A DNA stretch of 64,000 nt from Actinomadura macra NBRC 14102 (lineage in GTDB: Bacteria; Actinomycetota; Actinomycetes; Streptosporangiales; Streptosporangiaceae), in assembly GCF_001552215.1 (NCBI RefSeq), contig NZ_BCQT01000004.1, forward strand, positions 186,001 to 250,000. The letters run 5' to 3'. This document shows positions 38,784 through 47,710 of the stretch, in pieces. Position 1 is the first letter of the stretch, and each line of letters begins with the position of its first letter. The position numbers and the translations under genes were made by a program. The notes under the pieces were generated by a model. It saw only the letters and a list, made by a program, of their open reading frames with translations, was not told where the DNA came from and did not search any database.

Positions 38784-39278
38784 CTACGCCCTGCGGCGGG
38801 TCTTCGCGGTGTCCTCGTCCTCCTCGCCGGCCTCGTACTCCGCCCCGGCGACCTCCGCCCCCGCGACGGCGCCGTCCAGGAGCTCGTCGGTCAGTTCGGG
38901 CAGGTGGGCGGTGCGCTGCGGGTCGCCGTCCGGGAGGTCCTCGTCCTCGGGGATGGCGACGAGCGCCTGCGTCTCCTGCGCCTCCCGCGTGATCACCCCG
39001 CTGGCGAGGACGGTGTTGCGGTGCCGCAGCGCGCCGTTCTCGCGGAGCAGATCGTCCACGTCGGCGCGGACGCGGGCCACGCGCCGGCTCATCCGGACGT
39101 GCACGAGGAACCCGCCGGCGGCGAGCCCGAGGATGAACCCGGCGACCGGCAGCCCGACGATCGGCGGCGCGAGCGTGGCCACCAGGGCCACGGCGACCAG
39201 CGCGACGACCACCGCGAGCGCGACGAAGTGCTTCTCCATCCAGTCCAGGACGGCGTTGACGCGCTTGGGGATCCTCAC
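38784..39278 (-). CDS. small membrane protein with coiled coil and acidic tail
   Basis: A 164-residue protein. Two adjacent hydrophobic segments (about residues 18-38 and 42-62) are followed by a charged coiled-coil stretch (RRVARVRADVDDLLRENGALRHRN) and an acidic C-tail (EAGEEDEDTAKTRRRA). A strong GGAGGAGAAGG ribosome-binding site precedes the GTG. The layout recalls actinobacterial membrane-anchored scaffold proteins, but no family could be named. It is divergent from lpd across a 388-base gap. Confidence 0.7.
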   Translation of the reverse strand: MRIPKRVNAVLDWMEKHFVALAVVVALVAVALVATLAPPIVGLPVAGFILGLAAGGFLVHVRMSRRVARVRADVDDLLRENGALRHRNTVLASGVITREAQETQALVAIPEDEDLPDGDPQRTAHLPELTDELLDGAVAGAEVAGAEYEAGEEDEDTAKTRRRA

Positions 39279-39666
39279 TCGCCTTCTCCTCCGCTTTCCC
39301 TCATGACGGAACGGGCCGATCTGCCGACAACGATCACACCGGGGCCCGGTGTTCCGGACGGCGCCATGTTCTGGAGTGCCGTGCTCTGGACGGCACTGTT
39401 GTCCGGGAACGGCGCTGCTTTCGTCGGACGCCACGCCGCCCACCCGGGCCTGGGCCGCCGGGGACCTCGCGCATCGCCCGGCGGGGCGCGCCGCACGCGC
39501 GCCACCCTTCCTCCCGCAGAGACTCACCGGCGGGAGACCGCTCGAAACCTTAACAGGATGTGACCGGCGACCCGAAGCGCCCACCGGTCGTACCCCGGGA
39601 CGGGGCCCCGGGAAGGCGCCGGCACCGGTCCGGGATGCGAGCACCGGCCGCCGCCGAATATCGTCC
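39279..39666. other. divergent intergenic region with inverted repeat
   Basis: A 388-base gap between the small membrane-protein gene and lpd. Open frames here have no protein-like features. A 7-bp inverted repeat AGTGCCG/CGGCACT with a 9-base spacer at 39375-39397 is a candidate operator for either gene. Nothing else was recognized. Confidence 0.45.
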
Positions 39667-41076
39667 ATGGATATGAGCGAACACTTTGACGTCGTGGTCC
39701 TGGGCGCGGGCCCGGGTGGATATGTCGCCGCGATCCGGGCGGCGCAACTCGGGCTGAAGACGGCGATCATCGAGGAGAGGTACTGGGGCGGGGTGTGCCT
39801 CAACGTCGGCTGCATCCCCTCGAAGGCGCTGCTGCGCAACGCCGAGCTGGCGCACATCTTCACCCAGGAGCAGAAGACGTACGGGATCACGGTCGAGGGG
39901 CAGGTGACCTTCGACTACGGCGCGGCGTACCAGCGCAGCCGCCAGGTCTCGGACAAGCTCGTCAAGGGCGTCCAGTTCCTGATGAAGAAGAACAAGATCA
40001 CGTCCTTCGACGGGCGCGGGACGTTCACCGATCCGAACACCCTCCAGGTCGCCCGGCCGGACGGTTCCGGTGAGACGGTGACGTTCGACAACTGCATCAT
40101 CGCCGCCGGTGCGCACACCAAGCTGCTGCCCGGCACGTCCCTGTCCGAGCGGGTCGTCACCTACGAGGAGCAGATCCTCAGCTCGGAGCTGCCGGAGAGC
40201 ATCGTCATCGCGGGCGCGGGCGCCATCGGCGTGGAGTTCGCGTACGTCCTGCACAACTACGGCGTGAAGGTCACGATCGTCGAGTTCCTCGACCGGATGG
40301 TCCCGAACGAGGACGCGGACGTCTCCAAGGAGCTGGCCAAGCGCTACCGCAAGCTCGGCGTGGACGTCCTGACCTCCACCCGCGTGGACGCGATCGACGA
40401 CTCGGGCGAGAAGGTCAAGGTCACCGTCACCGGCAAGGACGGCGCCCAGCAGGTCATCGAGGCCGACAAGGTGCTCCAGGCGATCGGCTTCGCGCCGAAC
40501 GTGGACGGCTATGGCCTGGAGAAGACCGGCGTCGCGCTGACCGACCGCGGGGCGATCGACGTGGACGGCCGCTGCCGTACGTCCGTCCCGCACATCTACG
40601 CCATCGGCGACGTCACCGCCAAGCTGATGCTCGCGCACGCCGCCGAGGCCATGGGCATCGTCGCCGCCGAGACCATCGCCGACGCCGAGACGATGGAGCT
40701 CGACTACGTGATGATCCCCCGCGCCACGTACTGCCAGCCGCAGGTCGCGAGCTTCGGCTGGACGGAGGCGCAGGCCAAGGAGCAGGGCTTCGACGTCAAG
40801 ACCGCCAAGTTCCCCTACAGCGCCAACGGCAAGGCGCTCGGCATGGGCGAGGGCGACGGCTTCGTCAAGGTGATCAGCGACGCCAAGTACGGCGAGATCC
40901 TCGGCGCCCACCTGATCGGCCCGGAGGTCACCGAGCTGCTCCCCCAGCTCACCCTGGCGCAGCAGTGGGACCTCACCGTCCACGAGGTGGCCCGCAACAT
41001 CCATGCCCACCCCACCCTGGGCGAGGCCGTCAAGGAGGCCGTCCACGGCCTCGCCGGCCACATGATCAACCTCTGA
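39667..41076 (+). CDS. lpdA: dihydrolipoyl dehydrogenase
   Basis: A 469-residue flavoprotein disulfide reductase, the E3 component of 2-oxo-acid dehydrogenase complexes. It shows an N-terminal FAD fold ([21 protein letters not shown]), the redox-active disulfide [13 protein letters not shown], an NAD fold ([20 protein letters not shown]), the second FAD motif IYAIGDVT and the C-terminal active-site HAHPTLGE. It stands alone with its own terminator rather than in a pyruvate or branched-chain dehydrogenase operon, the usual place for actinobacterial lpd. An alternative ATG is 6 bases downstream. Confidence 0.96.
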   Translation: MDMSEHFDVVVLGAGPGGYVAAIRAAQLGLKTAIIEERYWGGVCLNVGCIPSKALLRNAELAHIFTQEQKTYGITVEGQVTFDYGAAYQRSRQVSDKLVKGVQFLMKKNKITSFDGRGTFTDPNTLQVARPDGSGETVTFDNCIIAAGAHTKLLPGTSLSERVVTYEEQILSSELPESIVIAGAGAIGVEFAYVLHNYGVKVTIVEFLDRMVPNEDADVSKELAKRYRKLGVDVLTSTRVDAIDDSGEKVKVTVTGKDGAQQVIEADKVLQAIGFAPNVDGYGLEKTGVALTDRGAIDVDGRCRTSVPHIYAIGDVTAKLMLAHAAEAMGIVAAETIADAETMELDYVMIPRATYCQPQVASFGWTEAQAKEQGFDVKTAKFPYSANGKALGMGEGDGFVKVISDAKYGEILGAHLIGPEVTELLPQLTLAQQWDLTVHEVARNIHAHPTLGEAVKEAVHGLAGHMINL

Positions 41077-41083
41077 CCCCGGC

Positions 41084-41109
41084 GGCGTGTCCGCCCCGGC
41101 GGACACGCC
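41084..41109 (+). terminator. hairpin after lpd
   Basis: A perfect 10-bp stem (41084-41093 with 41100-41109) and a 6-base loop, 7 bases after the lpd stop. It is GC-rich with no T-tract. Confidence 0.7.
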
Positions 41110-41265
41110 TCCCCCGCGGGTGACCGTGGGCAGGCGAACCGTGGGGGCACGATCGGATGACCGACCGGCCCGTTTCGGCGGCGGACGGTGCGGACCGGAA
41201 CCGCGCCTCCACCAGGACGGCCGCCCCGCCCCGTCGGCCGGTCATGCCAGGCCATCGTGTGGACG

Positions 41266-41730
41266 TCAACAGAGGACGGTCGCGACGGGTGAGTACGCCA
41301 GGAGATCGACCGCGCCGGCGGCGGACTCCCGGTAACTGTAGAAGAAGAGCCCGAGGCGAATGTTCGGCCCGCAGGGAGAGTCCGCCTCGACCTCGATGGC
41401 CTGCGTCATGGTACGCGTCGCGCCGGGAGGGATCGGGGTTGTGTAGTGGTTGCAGTCACTGATCTCGCCGGTACAGTTCCCCAATTTGTACTTCGTGCGG
41501 TCTGTCAGGGTCTCGTAGGTCTGGTTCACCGTCAGGTAGGTGAACATGACATCGACGTTCTCCGGATTTGTGAAGGTCACCTTCAAGTTCACCGTACTAC
41601 CCGGACGCGGCTCCATCGTGTCGAAGCTGGACGTGATCACTGAATCGGCCATCGCCGGCCCTGTGGGAACCACGGCCAAGGCCGTCGCGAAGGGCGCGAG
41701 CAACACGAACAGAATCCGCCTGGCCTGCAT
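41266..41730 (-). CDS. secreted beta-sandwich-like protein with paired cysteines
   Basis: A 154-residue exported protein. The signal peptide ends near PAMA-DS (about residue 29). The mature part has features of an immunoglobulin-like beta-sandwich: GSTVNLKVTFTNPENVDVMFTYL and PPGATRTMTQAIEVEAD. Four Cys residues (NCTGEISDC, SPCGPN and the C-terminal Cys) probably form two disulfides. A GGAAGAG ribosome-binding site precedes the ATG. No enzymatic motif is seen. Function unknown. Confidence 0.75.
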   Translation of the reverse strand: MQARRILFVLLAPFATALAVVPTGPAMADSVITSSFDTMEPRPGSTVNLKVTFTNPENVDVMFTYLTVNQTYETLTDRTKYKLGNCTGEISDCNHYTTPIPPGATRTMTQAIEVEADSPCGPNIRLGLFFYSYRESAAGAVDLLAYSPVATVLC

Positions 41731-42426
41731 GATCTCTTCCTTTGTGCGGGCACGCCGAATAGCGTGCACAAATGGGTAATGACACTAGGCGCGGAAAGAT
41801 CGCCTTTCAGTCCGCGCGAGCGGCTGGTAAGGGGAGCAGAGCACAACGTTTCACATGGTCGTCACCACTGTCGGGAGCATGGCTTGGAGCTACGGTACCC
41901 ATGCCCGGGTCAGCTGACTCCTCCCTAAACAGTCCAATTTTTACACTCGCAGATAATGGCGGCGCGAACCGTTTCTGCACCGATTTGCTTACCCTCGATT
42001 CACAGGTGATCACAGGGCGGAGCAACCAGCCGAGAACCGGCTGACCAGTCTCAGCAATAAAGGACGCGAGGCAATACGGCCGGTGTTCGAGAGGCTCAGG
42101 TGACGGAGGGGAGGGCGCGCGAGAACCGCCACCCCACCAGGTCAGGTTGACGACCCCGGGGCTTCCGCCAGACACCTCAAGGTCACCGGGACGGAAGGTC
42201 TCGGGTCCACGTGGGCACGGGATCTGCGCGCCTCCGACGTCGCTCATCGCGGGGCCACGTTCGCGACCCGGCAACGGCGACCCCGCGTGCAACGAAACGT
42301 CGTGAAGTGGCGGGAATACGCAACGAAATGCTAGGCCAGTGCAAGATTGAAGCATTGGATCGCGGGGGTCCTGTTCCTAGGCTTGCGAATGGTTCCTCTC
42401 CTCTTCGGACACCCCTGGAGACACAT
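41731..42426. other. long intergenic region, one unexplained open frame
   Basis: A gap of about 700 bases between the secreted-protein gene and ddaH, locally lower in GC around 41900-42010. A 549-base minus-strand frame (41807-42355) includes GVVNLTWWGGGSRAPSPP. It has no signal, domain or good start site, and I do not call it a gene. The promoters of both flanking genes must lie here. Confidence 0.4.
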
Positions 42427-43272
42427 ATGTCCGTCATGCCGGCAGTCGAGCCGAGCACCGTCCCCGCACGGACCGCGCTGCGGCGGCACTACCTGATGTG
42501 CCGTCCCGAGCACTTCGCCGTCACCTACGCGATCAACCCGTGGATGGACCCGGCGGCCGGGGCCGACGCGGGTCGGGCCGCGGAGCAGTGGGAAGCGCTA
42601 CGGGCCGCGTACGCCGCGCTGGGGCATGAGGTGAGCCTGATCGATCCGATCGCGGGGCTACCCGACATGGTGTTCGCGGCGAACGGCGCTCTGGTCGTCG
42701 GCGGACGTGTCTATGGGGCGCGGTTCACGCATCCGCAGCGGCAGGCCGAAGGGCCCGCCTACACGGGATGGCTGAGGGACAACGGGTTCGCCGAGGTGCT
42801 GGAGGCGGAGCACACCAACGAGGGTGAGGGCGACTTCCTCACGATGGACCACGTGATCCTCGCGGGGACGGGCTTCCGGACGGACATCGCGGCCCATCAG
42901 GAGGCGCAGGAGTTCCTCGGGCGGCCCGTGGTGACGCTGCGGCTGGTCGACCCGCGCTTCTACCACCTGGACACGGCGCTGTTCCCCCTCGGTGGCCAGA
43001 ACGTGGCGTACTACCCCGGCGCGTTCTCACCGGGGAGCCGCGCGGTGCTGGAGCGGCTCTTCCCGGACGCGGTCCTCGCCGGAGAGCGGGACGCGGCGGT
43101 GCTCGGGCTCAACGCGGTGTGCGACGGGCGCAACGTCGTGCTCAACGCCGAGGCGGTGGAACTGATCGGCACGCTGCGCGGGCACGGGTACGAGCCGGTT
43201 CCGGTCGATCTGTCGGAGCTGCGCAAGGCCGGCGGCGGGCCGAAGTGCTGCACGCTGGAGCTGCGTCCGTAG
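42427..43272 (+). CDS. ddaH: dimethylarginine dimethylaminohydrolase (DDAH family)
   Basis: A 281-residue enzyme of the guanidino-group-modifying (pentein) superfamily. Active-site landmarks are GLPDMVFAANGA, EGEGDF (about 132-137), the catalytic His180 in DPRFYHLDTALFPL and the nucleophilic Cys in GGPKCCTLEL (Cys274 or Cys275). It hydrolyzes methylated arginines to citrulline and methylamines; an arginine deiminase-like or peptidyl role is also possible. A terminator follows. Start placed at MSVMPAV with CTGGAGA upstream. Confidence 0.88.
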   Translation: MSVMPAVEPSTVPARTALRRHYLMCRPEHFAVTYAINPWMDPAAGADAGRAAEQWEALRAAYAALGHEVSLIDPIAGLPDMVFAANGALVVGGRVYGARFTHPQRQAEGPAYTGWLRDNGFAEVLEAEHTNEGEGDFLTMDHVILAGTGFRTDIAAHQEAQEFLGRPVVTLRLVDPRFYHLDTALFPLGGQNVAYYPGAFSPGSRAVLERLFPDAVLAGERDAAVLGLNAVCDGRNVVLNAEAVELIGTLRGHGYEPVPVDLSELRKAGGGPKCCTLELRP

Positions 43273-43286
43273 TCAGCCGGCGGCCG

Positions 43287-43312
43287 GGTCCGCCGCGGAC
43301 CGGCGGCGGACC
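43287..43312 (+). terminator. hairpin after ddaH
   Basis: A perfect 10-bp stem (43287-43296 with 43303-43312) with a 6-base loop, 15 bases after the ddaH stop. No T-tract. Confidence 0.65.
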
Positions 43313-43462
43313 AGGCGACGGGTGCGCAGGAACAGACCAGCACTTGCAAGACGGTGGAGGACGCCAGCATCCCTGGGGAGGCGTCGCACCGGTGCACCGC
43401 GTCGAGTCCGGCGACGCGACGCCGGGGAGTTCTGGGCGGTTTGCACAGGTAACTAACTCATG

Positions 43463-44038
43463 TCACTTACGGCGGGGCCCAGCACGCAGGTGCAACCGCT
43501 CGCCCTGCGGCCCGAACAGGCTGAGCAACTCGACCGGCCCGCCCGCGCCGCTGAACCAGTGCGGTAGCCGGGTGTCGAACTCGGCGGCCTCGCCGGGCTC
43601 CAGCACCATGTCGCGCCCGGCGAGGATCAGCCGGAGCCGCCCGTTCAGGACGTACAGCCAGTCATAGCCCTCGTGGGTCCGCGGGTCGCTCTCGGTCCGC
43701 TCCGGGACGATCATCTTGAACGCCTGAACGCCGCCGGGGCGCCGGGTCAGCGGCAGCACGATCATGTCGTTGCGCCGCTGCGGCCGCGGCCGGATCCGCG
43801 GGTCGCCCACCGCCGGGGCGCCGACCAATTCGTCCAGTTCCACCTGATGTGCCTGCGCGAGCGGGAGCAGCAGTTCCAGACTCGGCCGCCGCTTGCCCGA
43901 CTCCAGCCGGGACAGGGTGCTGACCGAGATCCCGGTCGCCTCGGCGAGCGCGACCAACGTCACATTCCGCTCCTGCCGCAGCCGCCGGAGCCTCGGCCCG
44001 ACACCGGCGAGCACGTCCTCCATCGTGTCCATGTGCAT
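43463..44038 (-). CDS. XRE-cupin transcriptional regulator
   Basis: A 191-residue regulator. An N-terminal helix-turn-helix of the XRE class (about residues 12-68: RNVTLVALAEATGISVSTLSR, then LESGKRRPSLELLLPLA) is joined to a C-terminal cupin (about 110-185: DWLYVLNGRLRLILAGRDMVLEPGEAAEFDTRLPHWF). Such proteins sense small ligands, amino acids or polyamines. It is divergent, across 71 bases, from a Nudix-like gene that it may control. The ATG at 44038 has in-frame alternatives a few codons in. The segment of helix-turn-helix residues is split here only for quotation. Confidence 0.92.
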   Translation of the reverse strand: MHMDTMEDVLAGVGPRLRRLRQERNVTLVALAEATGISVSTLSRLESGKRRPSLELLLPLAQAHQVELDELVGAPAVGDPRIRPRPQRRNDMIVLPLTRRPGGVQAFKMIVPERTESDPRTHEGYDWLYVLNGRLRLILAGRDMVLEPGEAAEFDTRLPHWFSGAGGPVELLSLFGPQGERLHLRAGPRRK

Positions 44039-44109
44039 ATTGCAGGAACGGCAAAGCCATTTGTCAAATCTGGAAGTCCCGGAGGCGACGGCGTCCTAGG
44101 GTGGCCGGC

Positions 44110-45117
44110 ATGGGGATCACTGAGCGGGAGTGGCGGGACGGGCGGGCCGTGCTGAATGCCGGACGTGATCGGCTCGGACGGATCGCGACCGATCTGTACC
44201 CGGGCGTGCCGCGCGTCGCGGACACGCCGCTGCTGTGCCGGGAGGGCTGGGTCCCGGCAGCACCGCTCCCCCTGGAGGACGTCCAGCTGGAGTGGGACGC
44301 CGCCCCCGTTCCGTCCGCCGTCGCCGACCCGCCCGACGGGCTCCCCGGCGATCACCGGACGTACGCCGGCGCCATGGCGGCCCTCGCCCCGCCCGCGGTC
44401 TTCGAGGACCGGCCGAGCTACCGTCTGCTCGACGCGGCGCCGCCCGTCCTGCGGTTCGGGCCGGCCCGCTACTTCGACGGCGTCAACGTCGGCGAGTCCG
44501 TGGCCCACGAACTGGCCGCCGGCACGGGCGGCCTGCCGCTGCGCGAGCGGATCGGCGATCCCTGCGACCTCGGCCGGCGGACGGCGCTGACCGCGATCAC
44601 CACGGTGACCGTCACGGCGTCCGGGTCCTACGTCCTGCACTGGCGCGACCCGGCGAAGGTCGCGCACGCGGGCGGCCTTCACCAGGTCATGCCCGTCGGG
44701 GTGTTCCAGCCGCTGAACGGCGGCCGCCGCGATCTCGACCTGTGGCGGTGCATGGTGCGCGAGTACGCCGAGGAGTTCCTCGGGACGGGCGAGGACTACG
44801 GCCCGGACTTCGTCCAGGACGAGTGGCCGTTCCACCGGGACCTGACCGCCGCCCGGACCGCCGGGACCGTCCGCGCCTTCTTCCTCGGGCTCGGCGTCGA
44901 TCCGCTGACGCTCGCGCTCGACCTGCTCACCGTCGTGGTGTGCGACGACGCGGCGTTCGAGACGTTCTTCGGCGGCCTCGTCGCCGTCAACGACGAGGGG
45001 ACGGTGTCCCGGGCGCCGTTCGATGGAACCGTGCCCGAGCCCATGCAGCCCGCCGGCGCCGCGGCGCTCCGGCTGGCCTGGCGGCACCGGGCGGCGCTGG
45101 GGATCACTCCCGGGTGA
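44110..45117 (+). CDS. hypothetical protein with Nudix-box-like segment
   Basis: A 335-residue protein, divergent from the XRE-cupin gene. The N-terminal half is variable and Pro/Ala-rich. The C-terminal half contains HQVMPVGVFQPLNGG followed by LDLWRCMVREYAEEFLG. REYAEEFLG resembles the REUXEEXGU part of a Nudix box, but the upstream Gly and Glu spacing is not canonical, so hydrolase activity is uncertain. The 3' end overlaps the convergent acyltransferase gene by 14 bases. A GTG at 44101 is an alternative start. Confidence 0.7.
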   Translation: MGITEREWRDGRAVLNAGRDRLGRIATDLYPGVPRVADTPLLCREGWVPAAPLPLEDVQLEWDAAPVPSAVADPPDGLPGDHRTYAGAMAALAPPAVFEDRPSYRLLDAAPPVLRFGPARYFDGVNVGESVAHELAAGTGGLPLRERIGDPCDLGRRTALTAITTVTVTASGSYVLHWRDPAKVAHAGGLHQVMPVGVFQPLNGGRRDLDLWRCMVREYAEEFLGTGEDYGPDFVQDEWPFHRDLTAARTAGTVRAFFLGLGVDPLTLALDLLTVVVCDDAAFETFFGGLVAVNDEGTVSRAPFDGTVPEPMQPAGAAALRLAWRHRAALGITPG

Positions 45118-46552
45118 GGGACCTCAGCTCGTCCAGGGCGTCCAGGAGATGGTCGACGATCTCCGCTGGGTCGGGGACGAGGTCGCGGCAGGTGACGATG
45201 CCGACGTCCATCGTGCCGTCGTAGGAGAACACGGTGATGTTGAGGCCGCCGCTGAGATCGGTGACGAGCGAGAGCGGGTAGTAGGCGAGCACCCGGGCGC
45301 CGCACAGGTACAGCGGGAACTGCGGGCCCGGCACGTTCGAGACGACCAGGTTGAGCGGCCGCAGCGCCAGGGACGGGGCCGCGTGCAGCGCGAGCCGGGT
45401 GGCCGGCCCGGCGAGAGGCGCGGGGACGAGCCCGCTGAGCTCCCGCACCCAGGCTCCCGAGGACGTCGCGAACCGGCGCTTGACCAGGTCCATGTCGCGG
45501 CGCACCGTCGCGTAGCGGTCCGCCGGGTCGGGCACGTGGGTGGCCAGCGGCGCGGTCATGATCGACACCTGGTTCCCCTCGCCGGAGGTCACACCCCGGC
45601 GCAGCGACACCGGCACGCCGGCGACGAGCGGGCCGTCCGGCAGGTCGCCGCGCTTGTCCAGCCATTGGCGCAGCGCCGTCGCGCACAGCGCCATGACCAC
45701 GTCGTTGACGCTGCCGCCGAGGGCCCGCCGGATCTCCTTGATCTGCGCCAGCGGCAACCTGCCGCAGGCGACCGCGCGGTGCGGCCCGATCGGCCGGTTG
45801 AACGGGGTGGGCGGCGCGCTCAGCCGAGGCCCGCGCGGGACGTCCTCGCGTCCCAGCGCACCTTGCACGACCGACGACACCAACCCCACGCCCGGGAGGG
45901 ACGAGACACCCGGGATCTCGTCCATGTGCGGGGCAGTACGCGCCATAGACAGGGCCGTCCGGACGGGATGCGTCACCGCCTTCAGCAGTCCCGCACCGAC
46001 CATGTTGGCCGTCCCGGGGGCGCGCGCAGGCGTGGCCTCGTCGGCGGGCAGATCACGCGGTTCGGGTGACAGATCCAGCAGCGCGGCGAGCGTCTCGGCG
46101 GCCATCACTCCGTCGACGGCGGCGTGGTGCACCTTGACGTAGATCGCCGTCCGCCCGCCCTCCAGCCCCTGGATCACGGCCATCTCCCACAGCGGACGCG
46201 ACCGGTCGAGCGGCTGCTCGTGCAGCAGCGCCACCATGTCGGCGAGCTGGGACTCGTCCCCCGGCGGCGGCAGCTCGACCTCGTAGACGTGACGCGCCGG
46301 GTCGAAGTCCGGGTCGTCTTCCCAGTAGGGATGGTCCAGGCCCAGCGGCACCTGGACGAGCCGCTGCCGCAGTGGACGCGGCGCCAGGTGGGCGCGGGCT
46401 CCGATCAGCTCGGCCACCTGCCCCGCGGTGAGCCGCCCACCGGGGCAGCAGGCCGCGTCGAGGACGCCGAGCCCCGCGATGTGCGCGAGCGTGGTGCCGG
46501 TCTCGGCGTTGAGGAAGGCGGCGTCCACGGTGGTCAGCTGACTCATTCTCAT
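45104..46552 (-). CDS. wax ester synthase/diacylglycerol acyltransferase (WS/DGAT)
   Basis: A 482-residue acyltransferase of the bacterial WS/DGAT (Atf/Tgs) family. The N-terminal catalytic motif is HHAAVDGVMA (HHxxxDG) at about residue 141-150. The second conserved block is GGSVNDVVMALCATALR, and NLVVSNVPGPQFPLYLCGA with LNITVFSYDG ends the family pattern. It makes triacylglycerols or wax esters from acyl-CoA at the membrane, a common storage pathway in actinomycetes. The frame is complete. It stands alone; an ATG at 46546 is an equally good start. Confidence 0.93.
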   Translation of the reverse strand: MRMSQLTTVDAAFLNAETGTTLAHIAGLGVLDAACCPGGRLTAGQVAELIGARAHLAPRPLRQRLVQVPLGLDHPYWEDDPDFDPARHVYEVELPPPGDESQLADMVALLHEQPLDRSRPLWEMAVIQGLEGGRTAIYVKVHHAAVDGVMAAETLAALLDLSPEPRDLPADEATPARAPGTANMVGAGLLKAVTHPVRTALSMARTAPHMDEIPGVSSLPGVGLVSSVVQGALGREDVPRGPRLSAPPTPFNRPIGPHRAVACGRLPLAQIKEIRRALGGSVNDVVMALCATALRQWLDKRGDLPDGPLVAGVPVSLRRGVTSGEGNQVSIMTAPLATHVPDPADRYATVRRDMDLVKRRFATSSGAWVRELSGLVPAPLAGPATRLALHAAPSLALRPLNLVVSNVPGPQFPLYLCGARVLAYYPLSLVTDLSGGLNITVFSYDGTMDVGIVTCRDLVPDPAEIVDHLLDALDELRSLTRE

Positions 46553-46789
46553 CCCGTCTGGTCGATTTGCTGCTCTCCTACCTTTCTACGTGTTATGCGG
46601 TGATGCCCCGGAGGGTCAACGATCGCGGCCAGAAGTAACGTCGACTTAACGAGGCGTTTCACCCGGTTAATCCGCTAATTTCGGATGACCTTGAAAATTT
46701 CTGCCACTCTTCCGGCCTCTAGTGGTCAGATAACTTCACAATCGTGATCAAGGAACGCTCACAAGATCATCTCGTTAGGGTGGTGGGCC

Positions 46790-47467
46790 ATGACCGCACG
46801 ACCACTCACGGAGATCGTCGAGGCGGGCTGGGCGACGGCGCTGGGCCCCGTCGCCGGGACGATCGCCGCCGCGGGCGACTGGCTGCGCGCCGAAGTCGCC
46901 GCCGGACGCCGCTACCTCCCCGCCGGAAACCTCGTCCTACGGGCCTTCACCCAGCCGTTCGACGAGGTGCGCGTGCTGATCGTCGGGCAGGACCCCTACC
47001 CGACGCCCGGCCACCCGGTCGGCCTCAGCTTCTCGGTCGCCCCGGACGTCCGCCCGCTCCCGGCCAGCCTGATCAACATTTTCCGCGAGTACTGCGACGA
47101 CCTCGGCCACCCGCTGCCCTCCAACGGCGACCTCACCCCCTGGGCCGAGCAGGGCGTCCTGCTCCTCAACCGCGCCCTCACCGTCATGCCGGGCAAACCG
47201 AACTCCCACCGCGACAAGGGCTGGGAAGAGGTCACCGAACAGGCCATCCGTGCCCTCGCCGCCCGCGGCCGCCCCCTCGTCGCCATCCTCTGGGGCCGCA
47301 ACGCCCGCAACCTCAGACCGATGCTCGGCGACGTCCCCTGCATCGAGTCCCCGCACCCGAGCCCCTACTCGGCCGACAGCGGCTTCTTCGGCTCCCGCCC
47401 CTTCACCCGCGCCAACCAACTCCTAGAACAACAAGGCGCCCACCCAGTCGACTGGAAGCTGCCGTAG
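46790..47467 (+). CDS. ung: uracil-DNA glycosylase
   Basis: A 225-residue family 1 uracil-DNA glycosylase. Motif A is [18 protein letters not shown], with catalytic Asp68 and the Pro found in place of His in actinobacterial enzymes. LLLNRALTV is the uracil-recognition region, and the C-terminal [17 protein letters not shown] is the DNA-intercalating loop. It removes uracil from DNA in base-excision repair, which matters in high-GC genomes with frequent cytosine deamination. It is divergent from the WS/DGAT gene. Confidence 0.96.
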   Translation: MTARPLTEIVEAGWATALGPVAGTIAAAGDWLRAEVAAGRRYLPAGNLVLRAFTQPFDEVRVLIVGQDPYPTPGHPVGLSFSVAPDVRPLPASLINIFREYCDDLGHPLPSNGDLTPWAEQGVLLLNRALTVMPGKPNSHRDKGWEEVTEQAIRALAARGRPLVAILWGRNARNLRPMLGDVPCIESPHPSPYSADSGFFGSRPFTRANQLLEQQGAHPVDWKLP

Positions 47468-47618
47468 CAGTCCAACCACTGCAAGCTTGAAGCTCAGCAG
47501 ACGCTTGGACCCGCCCCGGCAGATTGAACCCAGCCACCGGCCTGAACCGGACCCCGGCAGGGTCGAACCCCAGCCGGCGACTACGGGACAGGCACGCGGA
47601 GCGGGTATGCCCGGCGCG

Positions 47619-47705
47619 CCGCGCCCCCGTAGCGAGCGCCAGCGAAGCGAGGAGGTGGCGAGCCGCGCAGCCGGGGGTCTGGGGGGGGCGCCCCCAGGCA
47701 AAAAC
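47619..47705. repeat. palindromic GC-rich repeat-like element
   Basis: A compact element between convergent ung and the gene ending at 47711. It has a GCGAGCGCCAGCGAAGCGAGG stretch (quoted in part: AGCGCCAGCGAAGCGAG), then GCGAGCCGCGCAGCC, then runs of G leading to GGGGGCGCCCCC, then AAAAA. It resembles dispersed REP-like intergenic elements seen in actinomycetes and may also terminate both transcripts. Only one copy was noticed in this window. Confidence 0.5.
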
Positions 47706-47710
47706 AGAGC

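Noticed and set aside
47511-47580. Sequence with GGGTTCGACCC-like pieces that recalls a tRNA T-arm.
   Set aside because: No acceptor stem, anticodon arm or D-arm could be paired. The pieces are parts of a short imperfect repeat.
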